A stretch of 12,863 nucleotides of DNA. Source: an uncultured Alphaproteobacteria bacterium. Lineage in GTDB: Bacteria > Pseudomonadota > Alphaproteobacteria > UBA2136 > UBA6156. The stretch is from contig CALFWJ010000110.1 of assembly GCA_937928525.1 (NCBI GenBank), positions 1-12,863 on the forward strand. Reading direction: 5' to 3'. Made by a program: the position numbers and the translations under genes. The notes below the pieces were generated by a model that ran no database searches, was not told where the DNA came from, and saw nothing but the letters and a program-made list of their open reading frames with translations. Positions within the stretch are counted from its first letter, which is position 1. Each line of letters opens with the position of its first letter. This document shows, piece by piece, positions 6,479-12,863 of this stretch.

Positions 6479-6507
6479 TTGCGTACATTTTAAATTTGAG
6501 TTAGATA
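6479..6507 (+). promoter_or_regulatory. Weak promoter candidate for the 134-residue gene
   Basis: TTGCGT, 17-base spacer, TAGATA. It lies between the DUF484 stop and the next gene. Both hexamers are imperfect; low confidence. Confidence 0.25.
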
Positions 6508-6531
6508 TTCTTCATCTCTAACTCACTTTTT
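6497..6531 (+). terminator. Hairpin with T-tract between DUF484 and the 134-residue gene
   Basis: GAGTTAGA (6498-6505) pairs with TCTAACTC (6517-6524), a 9-bp stem with the flanking T-A pair and an 11-base loop, then TTTTT at 6527-6531. It may terminate the DUF484 transcript weakly, or be a leader hairpin of the next gene, whose ribosome-binding site follows at once. Confidence 0.45.
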
Positions 6532-6538
6532 GAAAGGA
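6524..6538 (+). promoter_or_regulatory. T-tract plus Shine-Dalgarno element of the 134-residue gene
   Basis: CACTTTTT, one base, AAAGGA, six bases, ATG at 6545. It decides the start in favour of 6545 over the in-frame TTG at 6530, which lies inside this element. Confidence 0.6.
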
Positions 6539-6544
6539 CATTTT

Positions 6545-6949
6545 ATGTCTTTATTGATTACCTTAATAGCTATTGTTGCTACGATCGCCCTTTGCATCCA
6601 CTTTATATTTAACATAATTAAGCGCTATAGTTTTACGGCTGAAAACCTTACTGCTCTTGTTACTATTAGTGTTTTGTCATTTACGCTTTTGATTATCGGC
6701 GGTGTCAGCATTGTTAATGCTTATGTTGCTCATACACAGATGCTAACAGCGCAGGCCCATATTAAAGCTTGTTCGCAATTAACGCGTGACGCAAAAGTGC
6801 TTTGTTTAAATCCACTTCTTCAGGCTGCTGCGCAGCCTGCTTCTGTTCAAGAAATGAAGATTTGTGAAGGTATGCCGCCACATTCTGATGCGGCGGTGGC
6901 TTGCTTTAATAGCTTATCGCAAAAAACAGCCTTGTTAGAATCTGAATAA
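6545..6949 (+). CDS. Small two-helix membrane protein with four-cysteine tail
   Basis: A 134-residue protein I do not recognise. Two hydrophobic helices at about 3-23 and 37-60 are joined by a short loop with KR at 26-27. By the positive-inside rule that loop is cytoplasmic and both the N-terminus and the tail face the periplasm. The tail (61-134) has Cys76-x10-Cys87 and Cys107-x12-Cys120 in predicted helical stretches, a layout suggestive of two disulfide-stapled helical hairpins. The ribosome-binding site AAAGGA fixes the ATG at 6545. A strong hairpin terminator follows at 6951. The next gene also encodes a small exported protein with four cysteines, so the two may be related in role, although sequence similarity is weak. 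Confidence 0.7.
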   Translation: MSLLITLIAIVATIALCIHFIFNIIKRYSFTAENLTALVTISVLSFTLLIIGGVSIVNAYVAHTQMLTAQAHIKACSQLTRDAKVLCLNPLLQAAAQPASVQEMKICEGMPPHSDAAVACFNSLSQKTALLESE

Positions 6950-6950
6950 T

Positions 6951-6982
6951 AAAAATGCCGCCTTTAACTGGGCGGCATTTTT
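6951..6982 (+). terminator. Strong bidirectional intrinsic terminator
   Basis: AAAAATGCCGCC (6951-6962) is perfectly complementary to GGCGGCATTTTT (6971-6982) with an 8-base loop. It starts two bases after the stop codon at 6949. Confidence 0.9.
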
Positions 6983-6999
6983 ACGTCCTTGAAATAACG

Positions 7000-7028
7000 T
7001 TCAAGCTTCCCCATACTTAATTTATAAT
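7000..7028 (+). promoter_or_regulatory. Promoter of the 133-residue exported protein
   Basis: TTCAAG, 17-base spacer, perfect TATAAT at 7023-7028. Transcription should begin near 7035, leaving a leader of about 48 bases that contains the hairpin at 7049-7069. An alternative pair TTGAAA (6989) with CATACT overlaps it. Confidence 0.5.
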
Positions 7029-7048
7029 TGCCGCATCGCGGTGCCCCC

Positions 7049-7069
7049 GTGGGCGCTGCCCACTTTTTT
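7049..7069 (+). terminator. Terminator-like hairpin in the leader of the 133-residue gene
   Basis: GTGGGC pairs perfectly with GCCCAC around GCT and is followed by T6. It sits between the predicted promoter and the ribosome-binding site AAGGA at 7070-7074. An alternative stem, GTGCCC (7041-7046) with GGGCGC (7051-7056), uses part of the same bases and would prevent it. A candidate attenuator, or a hairpin affecting translation. Confidence 0.45.
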
Positions 7070-7082
7070 AAGGAAACTTATC

Positions 7083-7484
7083 ATGCTTAAATCTATCTCT
7101 ACTATTATCAACATGCTTACCAATGCGTTTTTATTGGTGGCTTTTATGGCTATCGCCGCATTTTCATCTAGCTCTTTTGCTTACGCAAATGAACCTGTTT
7201 TGACCGCGCTACAGAAAACTAAAAAGTGCGTTGTTCAAATTGAGCAACCTACCGCTGAGCAATGGAACACGTGTTTGCATGCCGCCAAAGGCCATAATGC
7301 TGACGCTGATTGGGTGCTTAGCCGCATCGAAACTTGTTATGACATGAATTACATCGTGCGTTACAAAACGCCCGACGGTAAAACTGTTGAACAAGAACAA
7401 CCACCTGAGTGCAGCGTTCTCACCAAAACCTTTTTGCTCAACAATCTTCTAAACGGTGAAATAGCTCTTTTACCGAAAGTTTAA
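7083..7484 (+). CDS. Small exported four-cysteine hypothetical protein
   Basis: A 133-residue protein I do not recognise. AAGGA lies eight bases before the ATG at 7083; an in-frame upstream reading from 7041 runs through the leader hairpin and is rejected. The N-terminus is a long signal peptide (hydrophobic 11-27, then a Ser-rich stretch, likely cut after SFAYA35). The mature part of about 98 residues has Cys49-x14-Cys64, Cys85 and Cys110. Four cysteines in a small exported domain suggest two disulfides. It shares the Cys-pair layout, leader architecture and location with the membrane protein before it. A strong GNRA-loop terminator follows at 7489. Confidence 0.7.
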   Translation: MLKSISTIINMLTNAFLLVAFMAIAAFSSSSFAYANEPVLTALQKTKKCVVQIEQPTAEQWNTCLHAAKGHNADADWVLSRIETCYDMNYIVRYKTPDGKTVEQEQPPECSVLTKTFLLNNLLNGEIALLPKV

Positions 7485-7488
7485 TATC

Positions 7489-7526
7489 AATGCCGTCTGT
7501 TAGAAATAACAGGCGGCATTTTTTTT
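7489..7526 (+). terminator. Strong intrinsic terminator with GAAA tetraloop
   Basis: A 14-bp stem (7489-7502 with 7507-7520, one T-G pair) closed by a GAAA loop, followed by T6. It shares the core TGCCG...GGCGGCA with the terminator at 6951-6982. Confidence 0.92.
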
Positions 7527-7552
7527 GCTTTTCGCCTTAAATCTGTTATTGT
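7525..7552 (+). promoter_or_regulatory. Possible polA promoter giving a leaderless mRNA
   Basis: TTGCTT (7525-7530), 16-base spacer, TATTGT (7547-7552). Initiation seven bases later falls on the A of the ATG at 7559. Only 32 bases separate the preceding terminator from that ATG and no ribosome-binding site is visible, which fits a leaderless transcript. Confidence 0.35.
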
Positions 7553-7558
7553 TTGGCT

Positions 7559-10468
7559 ATGTCAAACACACCTTCAAATACCCGTCCAACCCTTGCCATT
7601 ATCGATGGATTTTCATTCCTGTTTAGGGCGTTTTATGGCGTGCGGCATCTGTCAACCAGCGAGGGGCTACCCACCAATGCGCTGTACGGTTTTGCGCAAA
7701 TGCTGATTAAGGTCACCAAAGATTTACAGCCCCATTGCTGCGTAGTGGCGCTAGAGGGTGAAGGCGAAGGCTTCCGTCGTACGCTCTACCCCGAATATAA
7801 AGCCAACCGCTCGGCTGCGCCAGAAGAGCTGGTGGCGCAAATCCCTCTACTAGAGCCCATGATTAAAGCGTTCGATATCCCCGCCGTGCACGAACCAACC
7901 TTTGAAGCTGACGATGTTATCGCTACCCTTGCGCGGCAATATAGCGCTACGCACACGGTAGTGATTATTTCGTCTGATAAAGACCTGATGCAGCTGATTA
8001 ACGACAACGTTTACATGCTCGACACCATGAAAAATAAGGAAATTCGAGCGCCCGAAGTGTTCGAGAAGTTTGGCGTTGGCCCCGACAAAGTAATTGAAGT
8101 GCAGGCCCTGATTGGTGACAGCAGCGATAATATCCCGGGCGTACCCTCTATTGGCCCCAAAACCGCCGCGGAACTTATTCAGCAATTTGGCACCATCGAG
8201 AACTTATATAAAAACGTTGAAGAGCTGCCAAAATCGAAACGCAAAGAAAAGATTATTGAAAATGAAGACTTGGCGCACCTGTCTAAAAGGCTCGTTACGC
8301 TGGACCAAAGCTTGCCTCTTAACCTCAGCGAAAGTGAGTTGCGCTTTCACCCTACCCTTGATGCAGCGGCGAAGTTTTTAACTGAAAAACTAGAATTCGA
8401 TACCCTCGCCAACCGCCTTGTTAATAGCAATCACTTTATTAACAATGGCGATAACACACCGCCCCCTGTCGGCGCACTAAACGCCAACGCCGTCGATTAC
8501 AACACGCACCCCTTTTCGCGGTTTTCAACCAACGTAGATGCGTCTAAAAGTACCGTTACTTCTAAGGCCACAGACCTTTCTGACGCCATCAAAACCACTT
8601 ACAGCACCATTACCACCGAAGCCACGTTAAACGAATGGCTCGGCAAAATAACCACCACCAAACAAGTCGCCATAGATACTGAAACCACCCACCTTACTGC
8701 CGCCAACGCCGAACTGGTGGGTATCTCGCTAGCTGTAACAGCAGGCGAAGCGGCGTACATCCCGCTAACGCATAAACCCAAAGTAACCGAAGGTTTCGAC
8801 TTTGGCGACGCACCACAAAATGACGATGCTCCAGCGCAGCTCAGCACTGCCTTAGTGCTGGAAAAACTACGGCCAATTTTAGCGGATAAAAGGATTCTTA
8901 AAATTGCGCAAAACCTCAAATATGATTGGCAAGTACTGGCCAAAGCTTACGGCATTTCTCCCATAAATAACCGCGCCGAATACCACAACTTTATCGCCAA
9001 CTATGCCGACACCATGCTCATGAGCTTCAGTCTGCACGGCGGCGAGCACGGCAACGGCATGGACTTTCTATCCGAGCGTTATCTGGGTATCAAACCCATT
9101 CCCTTCAAAGAAGTGTGTGGCACAGGCAAATCGCAAATCACCTTTGATTATGTCGATATTGCTGCAGCCACCACCTACGCCGCCGAAGATGCTGATTTAA
9201 CCCTACGCCTGTTCGAGATTTTTAACGCTGATTTAACCACGGATAACAACGCCCCCGTGCACGCATTGTACGAAAAAATTGAACGCCCTCTCGTCCCCAT
9301 TTTAGCGGCTATGGAGCACACCGGTGTAGCGATTGATAAGGCGGAACTAGCGCGCCTATCGCTTAAATTCCAAACGCAACTAGAAACCCTAGAAACCGAC
9401 ATTCATGCCCTCGCAGGCGAGCCGTTTAACATCGCATCGCCCAAACAATTGGGTGAAATTCTATTTGATAAACTGCAAATTCCAAGCCCGAAAAAGAACC
9501 GCTCTACCAACGTTGAAGTGCTAGAAAAACTAGCCAGCGATAACCACCCTATTGCCGACAAAGTACTAGCGTACCGCTCGGCTGCTAAACTTAAAAGTAC
9601 CTACACTGATGCGCTGGCTGAAAAAACCAGCGCGACTTCTGGCCGCATCCACACGCACTACCACCAAGCAGGCGCAGGTACCGGACGCTTTAGTAGCAGC
9701 GATCCCAACTTGCAAAATATCCCCACCCGTACCGAAGAGGGGCGCGCCATCCGTAAAGCCTTCATCGCCAGCGACGGCCACTGGCTCAGCAGCTTAGACT
9801 ATTCACAAATCGAACTACGCCTCCTCGCTCACTTTAGCGACAGCGCACCCTTGCTAGAAGCTTTTAATAACAACGCAGACATCCATGCCACCACAGCAGG
9901 CCTCATTTTTGGCGCCGACAACCCCCTCCCCGCTGCAGACCAACGCCGCGTAGCTAAAATTATTAACTTCGGGATTGTTTACGGCATGGGACCGCTTAAT
10001 TTAGCCAAACAAACCGGCTTTTCTCGTGCTGAGGCCACCACCTTCATCGATACCTATTTTGCTCGCTACTCAGGCGTGCGCAGCTACATGACCAGCAACA
10101 AAGAAGCCGCAGCAGCCCAAGGCTACGTCACCACCCTGATGGGGCGGCGCGTACATTTGCCAGGCATTAACAGTAGCAACGGCATGATAAAATCGGGCGC
10201 CGAACGGGCCGCCATTAACGCACCTTTACAGGGCAGTAACGCCGACGTGATTAAAAAAGCCATGATTGATATTCAAGACTTTCTCATTACTGGCAACCAC
10301 AAAACCCGTATGCTGATGCAAGTACACGACGAACTTATTTTTGAAGGCCCAGAAGACGAGCGCGCTCTTATCACTGACCTCAAAAAACTCATGGAAAGCA
10401 CCGTTCAGCTTAAAGTACCGCTTAAGGTAGAGGGTGAAACTGCCACTAATTGGGCGGATGCGCATTAA
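7559..10468 (+). CDS. polA: DNA polymerase I
   Basis: A 969-residue family A DNA polymerase that fills gaps, removes RNA primers and acts in repair. Three domains, all apparently active (numbered from the ATG at 7559). The 5'-3' nuclease (1-~290) has IIDGFSFLFRAF, EADD at 116-119, SSDKDL and GDSSDNIPGVPSIGPKTA. The 3'-5' proofreading domain (~345-555) has DTE at 373-375, N452 and D456 in QNLKYD, and YAAED at 540-544. The polymerase has motif A DYSQIELR from Asp747, motif B with R797, K800, F804 and Y808, and motif C VHDE at 922-925. A low-complexity Asn/Thr/Ser linker of about 60 residues joins the first two domains. Length is slightly above E. coli PolA (928). An in-frame TTG at 7553 is an alternative start; no ribosome-binding site is seen for either. 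Confidence 0.97.
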   Translation: MSNTPSNTRPTLAIIDGFSFLFRAFYGVRHLSTSEGLPTNALYGFAQMLIKVTKDLQPHCCVVALEGEGEGFRRTLYPEYKANRSAAPEELVAQIPLLEPMIKAFDIPAVHEPTFEADDVIATLARQYSATHTVVIISSDKDLMQLINDNVYMLDTMKNKEIRAPEVFEKFGVGPDKVIEVQALIGDSSDNIPGVPSIGPKTAAELIQQFGTIENLYKNVEELPKSKRKEKIIENEDLAHLSKRLVTLDQSLPLNLSESELRFHPTLDAAAKFLTEKLEFDTLANRLVNSNHFINNGDNTPPPVGALNANAVDYNTHPFSRFSTNVDASKSTVTSKATDLSDAIKTTYSTITTEATLNEWLGKITTTKQVAIDTETTHLTAANAELVGISLAVTAGEAAYIPLTHKPKVTEGFDFGDAPQNDDAPAQLSTALVLEKLRPILADKRILKIAQNLKYDWQVLAKAYGISPINNRAEYHNFIANYADTMLMSFSLHGGEHGNGMDFLSERYLGIKPIPFKEVCGTGKSQITFDYVDIAAATTYAAEDADLTLRLFEIFNADLTTDNNAPVHALYEKIERPLVPILAAMEHTGVAIDKAELARLSLKFQTQLETLETDIHALAGEPFNIASPKQLGEILFDKLQIPSPKKNRSTNVEVLEKLASDNHPIADKVLAYRSAAKLKSTYTDALAEKTSATSGRIHTHYHQAGAGTGRFSSSDPNLQNIPTRTEEGRAIRKAFIASDGHWLSSLDYSQIELRLLAHFSDSAPLLEAFNNNADIHATTAGLIFGADNPLPAADQRRVAKIINFGIVYGMGPLNLAKQTGFSRAEATTFIDTYFARYSGVRSYMTSNKEAAAAQGYVTTLMGRRVHLPGINSSNGMIKSGAERAAINAPLQGSNADVIKKAMIDIQDFLITGNHKTRMLMQVHDELIFEGPEDERALITDLKKLMESTVQLKVPLKVEGETATNWADAH

Positions 10469-10476
10469 GTTTTTAC

Positions 10477-10505
10477 TTGACACCAAGCATCTTTGAATAC
10501 ATAAA
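10477..10505 (+). promoter_or_regulatory. Promoter of the 117-residue gene
   Basis: A perfect TTGACA (10477-10482) is followed after 17 bases by CATAAA (10500-10505), about 36 bases before the ATG at 10541. A 7-bp inverted repeat, TAAAAGA (10502-10508) and TCTTTTA (10512-10518), covers the -10 and the likely start site and may be an operator. Confidence 0.5.
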
Positions 10506-10521
10506 AGACTATCTTTTACGT

Positions 10522-10534
10522 CACTTTTTAGGAG
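10522..10534 (+). promoter_or_regulatory. T-tract plus Shine-Dalgarno element of the 117-residue gene
   Basis: CACTTTTT runs into AGGAG, six bases before the ATG at 10541. Same arrangement as before 3504 (minus strand), 6545 and 7083. Confidence 0.6.
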
Positions 10535-10540
10535 CCTAAC

Positions 10541-10894
10541 ATGGCTAAAAAACCAACGACGCCAAAACCCTTCACTAACGTTATTGGCGACCAACTAAAT
10601 ACTGCACTTAACGCACTTAAAAATGCAGAAGAAGAAGCTGCGCAATTGACTATTAAGGCTATGATTAAAAACCTCTCCATAGAAAATTTTACTTATTTAC
10701 CCGAAGCAGATGAAGATACTGACCCTTCATATTGGACAGTTAATTTACATCAAGAAGAACTAACTGAATGGAGCTTTGCACGTTTTGAGGCAACTCAAGC
10801 CTTTAAAGATTTTAAAGCAGAACTGGTTCGCCGTGATTGTAATTTTTATCGCGCTACAGACGGAGAACTTTATTATAATATTGATCCTGCCTAA
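10541..10894 (+). CDS. Small acidic cytosolic hypothetical protein
   Basis: A 117-residue protein I do not recognise. There is no signal peptide or membrane segment, so it is probably cytosolic. The N-terminus is Lys/Pro-rich, residues 14-45 look like an amphipathic helix rich in Ala, Leu and Glu (DQLNTALNALKNAEEEAAQL), and the rest is acidic and aromatic (YWTV, ELTEWSFARFEA, NFYRATDGELYYN). One cysteine. AGGAG six bases upstream fixes the start. It has its own promoter candidate and a strong terminator, so it is probably expressed alone although it follows polA by only 72 bases. No terminator lies between polA and this gene, so polA readthrough may also supply it. Codon use is more AT-rich than in polA. 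Confidence 0.65.
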   Translation: MAKKPTTPKPFTNVIGDQLNTALNALKNAEEEAAQLTIKAMIKNLSIENFTYLPEADEDTDPSYWTVNLHQEELTEWSFARFEATQAFKDFKAELVRRDCNFYRATDGELYYNIDPA

Positions 10895-10927
10895 AAAAAT
10901 TGCCCAAATAAGTTTGGGCGATTTTTT
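10894..10927. terminator. Bidirectional terminator between convergent genes
   Basis: AAAAAAATTGCCCAAA pairs with TTTGGGCGATTTTTT around TAAG (one T-G pair), ending in T6 at 10922-10927 and beginning with A7 on the other side. It lies between the stop of the 117-residue gene and the stop of cheA (10941, minus strand), so it can serve both. Confidence 0.9.
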
Positions 10928-10940
10928 ATATTTATTGACT

Positions 10941-12863
10941 TTAAACTCGCGACATTTGTTTAATCAAAAACGGTACATCCAAAATCATGTGCACGCTGCC
11001 GTCACCTGTGATGGTGGCGCCAGAAATGGCTTTGTTAAATTCAAACAAATCTGTAACAGGTTTAACCACTGCCTCTTCTTGCCCTAGCAGTTTGTCGACC
11101 ACCAAACCCATGTTAGATGTGCCATCACGCACCACAACCACAAACCCTTTGGTGCGTTTGCGAAATCTGCGTGGGACTGAGGAATCATCTTCTGGTTTTT
11201 CCTCTGGCGACATAGCATTGTATTCGGCCTCTGCTGCGACCAAATCGAGGTCATCAATTGAAAGTTCAGTCTTGGCTTTGCTCTTCACGTTTGCCAAGGC
11301 TTCAGCATCTGGCGCAGCAGTTTTTTCAGGTGGAAGCATAACACTTGGCGGTACAAATCCACGCTTTGTGAGCTTAGAGAGATAGAAGAGTGGCAGTGCT
11401 TCGCCACGCAATTCAATCACGTCATTCTCATTCATTTTATGAATATCATCAGGAGCGAATTTAATCACTTCGCTAATGTCGCCAATTGGTACCGCAAAGC
11501 CTTCTTCGTTACTGTCTACTACCAATGCATTTACAATGGCGAGCGTGAGCGGGAGATAAATCGAAAATGTTGTGCCTGCGCCCAGCTCAGATTTAATATC
11601 GAGCGTGCCGGCCATGTCCATAATTTTACTGTTCACCACATCCATACCAACACCACGGCCAGATACGTCACTAATCACTTCAGCAGTAGAGAAACCAGCA
11701 GCCATAATCAGGCGAATGGCCTCATTATCGCTCATAGAATTTGCCACAGCTTCGGTGACAACACCTTTATTAACTGCAATTTCACGGATTTTAATAGGGT
11801 CAATCCCTTTTCCGTCTTCAGCGACCTGAATAACAACGCTATTCCCTTCATAGAAGGCTGCAACACGGACTGTACCCTCGCGTGGTTTACCTAGTTCTTC
11901 ACGCTCATCAGGGTCTTCAATGCCATGATCAAGCGCGTTTCTGATCATGTGCACCATTGGGTCAGAAAGGTCTTCCACCAATGATTTATCTACTTCTGTC
12001 ATCTCACCCTCAATCACTAAATTAACCTCACGGCCAAGCTGTGTTTTGAGTTCACGAACCTGGCGTGGGATTTTATCGAACACTTTTTTAATCGGCTGCA
12101 TGCGGGTAGATAGAACTGACATTTGCAGGTCTTTGGTGACGCGCGTAAGTTGCTCTAATTGTGCTAAAATAAGCGGATAGTTCTCAAGACCTTCAATAAC
12201 TTGTTTAGTGACCGGATTATCTAGCTGGCGCACCATACTGTTTCGCGCGAGTACAAGTTCACCCACCAAGTTCATCACCTTATCAAGGCGGTGCGTTTCT
12301 ACCCGAATTGTCTCTTGTGGATCGCCCCCACGACGTGGCGCTTTACGGCGCTCATCTTTGCCACCACGGCGGTCGTTTGCAGCGCGTTTATCGTTAGCGG
12401 GTTTGGCAGGTGCAGCATCGCCACGTTTAGTGAGTGGCGCAGCCTCAGGCTCTTCAGTTTTGGCTTCAACCACAGGTTTAGCCACTGCGGCAGGAGCAGG
12501 TGGTGTTGCAGCAGCTTCTGCGGCGGGGGCAGCATCTTTGTCGCGGCTGGGGTCTAGCTCTTCCGCGCCTTGCACTTCGGCTAAGAGTTCTTGGTTAATC
12601 AGGCTAGGGTCAATGGCGGCAGGAGCAGATTCAGCAGCTGGCTCTGCGGCGGGGGCAGCGTCTTTGTCGCGGCTAGGGTCTAGCTCTTCCGCGCCTTGCA
12701 CTTCAGCTAACAAATCTTGATTAATTAAACTTGGATCTATGGCTACAGGAGCAGATTCAACCGCGGGTTCTGTCGGAGTTGTTGCTGGGGCTGGCGCAGC
12801 TTCTACTGGCGCGGGAGCAGCAGCGGCTGGTGCAGCTTCGCCAGCTGATAAAGAGTCTAGGCG
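10941..12863 (-). CDS. cheA: Chemotaxis sensor histidine kinase CheA, N-terminus beyond the window
   Basis: The last 640 residues of a CheA kinase; the frame is open to the right edge, so the start and the phosphorylated Hpt domain are not visible. CheA autophosphorylates in response to chemoreceptors and passes phosphate to CheY and CheB. Seen from the edge: an Ala/Pro-rich linker of about 150 residues with a 42-residue tandem repeat, a basic patch (KRAANDRRGGKDERRKAPRR), the dimerisation helices (MNLVGELVLARNSM), the ATP-binding domain with N box HMIRNALDHGIE (about 11916-11951), DGKGID and SGRGVGMDVV, and a C-terminal CheW-like domain ending DVPFLIKQMSRV. The CheW-like domain is split by an insertion of about 70 residues (11151-11357). 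No recognisable P2 domain lies in the visible linker. An internal TTG at 12713 is not a start. Confidence 0.93.
   Translation of the reverse strand, partial: RLDSLSAGEAAPAAAAPAPVEAAPAPATTPTEPAVESAPVAIDPSLINQDLLAEVQGAEELDPSRDKDAAPAAEPAAESAPAAIDPSLINQELLAEVQGAEELDPSRDKDAAPAAEAAATPPAPAAVAKPVVEAKTEEPEAAPLTKRGDAAPAKPANDKRAANDRRGGKDERRKAPRRGGDPQETIRVETHRLDKVMNLVGELVLARNSMVRQLDNPVTKQVIEGLENYPLILAQLEQLTRVTKDLQMSVLSTRMQPIKKVFDKIPRQVRELKTQLGREVNLVIEGEMTEVDKSLVEDLSDPMVHMIRNALDHGIEDPDEREELGKPREGTVRVAAFYEGNSVVIQVAEDGKGIDPIKIREIAVNKGVVTEAVANSMSDNEAIRLIMAAGFSTAEVISDVSGRGVGMDVVNSKIMDMAGTLDIKSELGAGTTFSIYLPLTLAIVNALVVDSNEEGFAVPIGDISEVIKFAPDDIHKMNENDVIELRGEALPLFYLSKLTKRGFVPPSVMLPPEKTAAPDAEALANVKSKAKTELSIDDLDLVAAEAEYNAMSPEEKPEDDSSVPRRFRKRTKGFVVVVRDGTSNMGLVVDKLLGQEEAVVKPVTDLFEFNKAISGATITGDGSVHMILDVPFLIKQMSRV
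11151..11357 (-). other. Acidic insertion within the CheW-like domain of CheA
   Basis: About 69 codons between the strand ALPLFYLSKL and the strand KGFVVVVRDG. The insert is charged and probably disordered (APDAEALANVKSKAK, SIDDLDLVAAEAEYNAMS, PEEKPEDDSS) and ends in a basic cluster PRRFRKR. In typical CheA proteins these strands are joined by a short loop. Confidence 0.6.
12519..12770 (-). repeat. 126-bp tandem duplication inside the cheA linker
   Basis: Two adjacent in-frame copies, 12519-12644 and 12645-12770, of a 42-codon unit containing IDPSLINQ(D/E)LLAEVQGAEELDPSRDKD. The protein core is almost identical, while the DNA differs at scattered, mostly silent positions, so the duplication is not brand new and the amino acids appear to be conserved. 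Confidence 0.9.

Noticed and set aside
7041..7082. Extended N-terminus of the 133-residue protein from 7041
   Set aside because: It would translate the leader hairpin and T-tract; the ATG at 7083 has a proper ribosome-binding site and begins the signal peptide.
11439..11894. 151-codon plus-strand open frame opposite the CheA kinase domain
   Set aside because: It overlaps fully conserved CheA motifs in another frame and has no recognisable domain or start signals.
12208..12720. Long plus-strand Ala/Ser-rich open frame opposite cheA
   Set aside because: It is the complement of the Ala/Pro/Arg-rich CheA linker, with low complexity, no ribosome-binding site and no promoter; a typical shadow of a GC-biased repeat.
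12519..12770. Mobile element or CRISPR-like repeat
   Set aside because: Only two copies, in frame within a coding sequence and without spacers or terminal repeats; a coding tandem duplication explains it.

Overview
The window looks like chromosomal DNA of a Gram-negative bacterium with moderate GC content. Housekeeping genes (priA, a pyrE-type gene, a DUF484 gene, polA, cheA) are interspersed with small secreted or membrane proteins that I cannot name. Divergent placement of priA and DUF484 is compatible with a proteobacterium, tentatively an alphaproteobacterium. No ribosomal RNA, tRNA, CRISPR array or insertion sequence was recognised.

Left part (1-2849, all minus strand). There are three tandem paralogous exported proteins, the leftmost cut by the window edge. 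They are built from a repeated module with the pattern YTL...C...WC...hhC(L/F)xP...C. Each complete paralogue has its own signal peptide, good ribosome-binding site, sigma70-like promoter and intrinsic terminator, and the terminators resemble one another. A 73-residue membrane-anchored small protein precedes them.

Centre-left (2902-5769, minus strand). A pyrE-like phosphoribosyltransferase follows the replication-restart helicase gene priA. The priA leader contains a terminator-like hairpin between its probable promoter and its start codon. A DUF484 gene diverges from priA, and the two share a short intergenic region.

Centre-right (6478-10894, plus strand). Two small four-cysteine proteins (one with two membrane helices, one exported) are followed by a full-length DNA polymerase I that is probably translated from a nearly leaderless mRNA, and then by a small acidic protein of unknown function. 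Strong hairpin terminators separate most of these units.

Right end (10941-12863, minus strand). The C-terminal 640 residues of a CheA-type chemotaxis histidine kinase are present. The linker carries a recent 42-residue tandem duplication and the CheW-like domain carries an insertion of about 70 residues. The phosphotransfer domain would lie beyond the right edge.

Apart from the cysteine-repeat family, the most interesting non-coding signal is a leader element CACTTTTT(T) placed directly before the Shine-Dalgarno sequence of four unrelated genes. Inverted repeats also lie over or near several predicted -10 regions.
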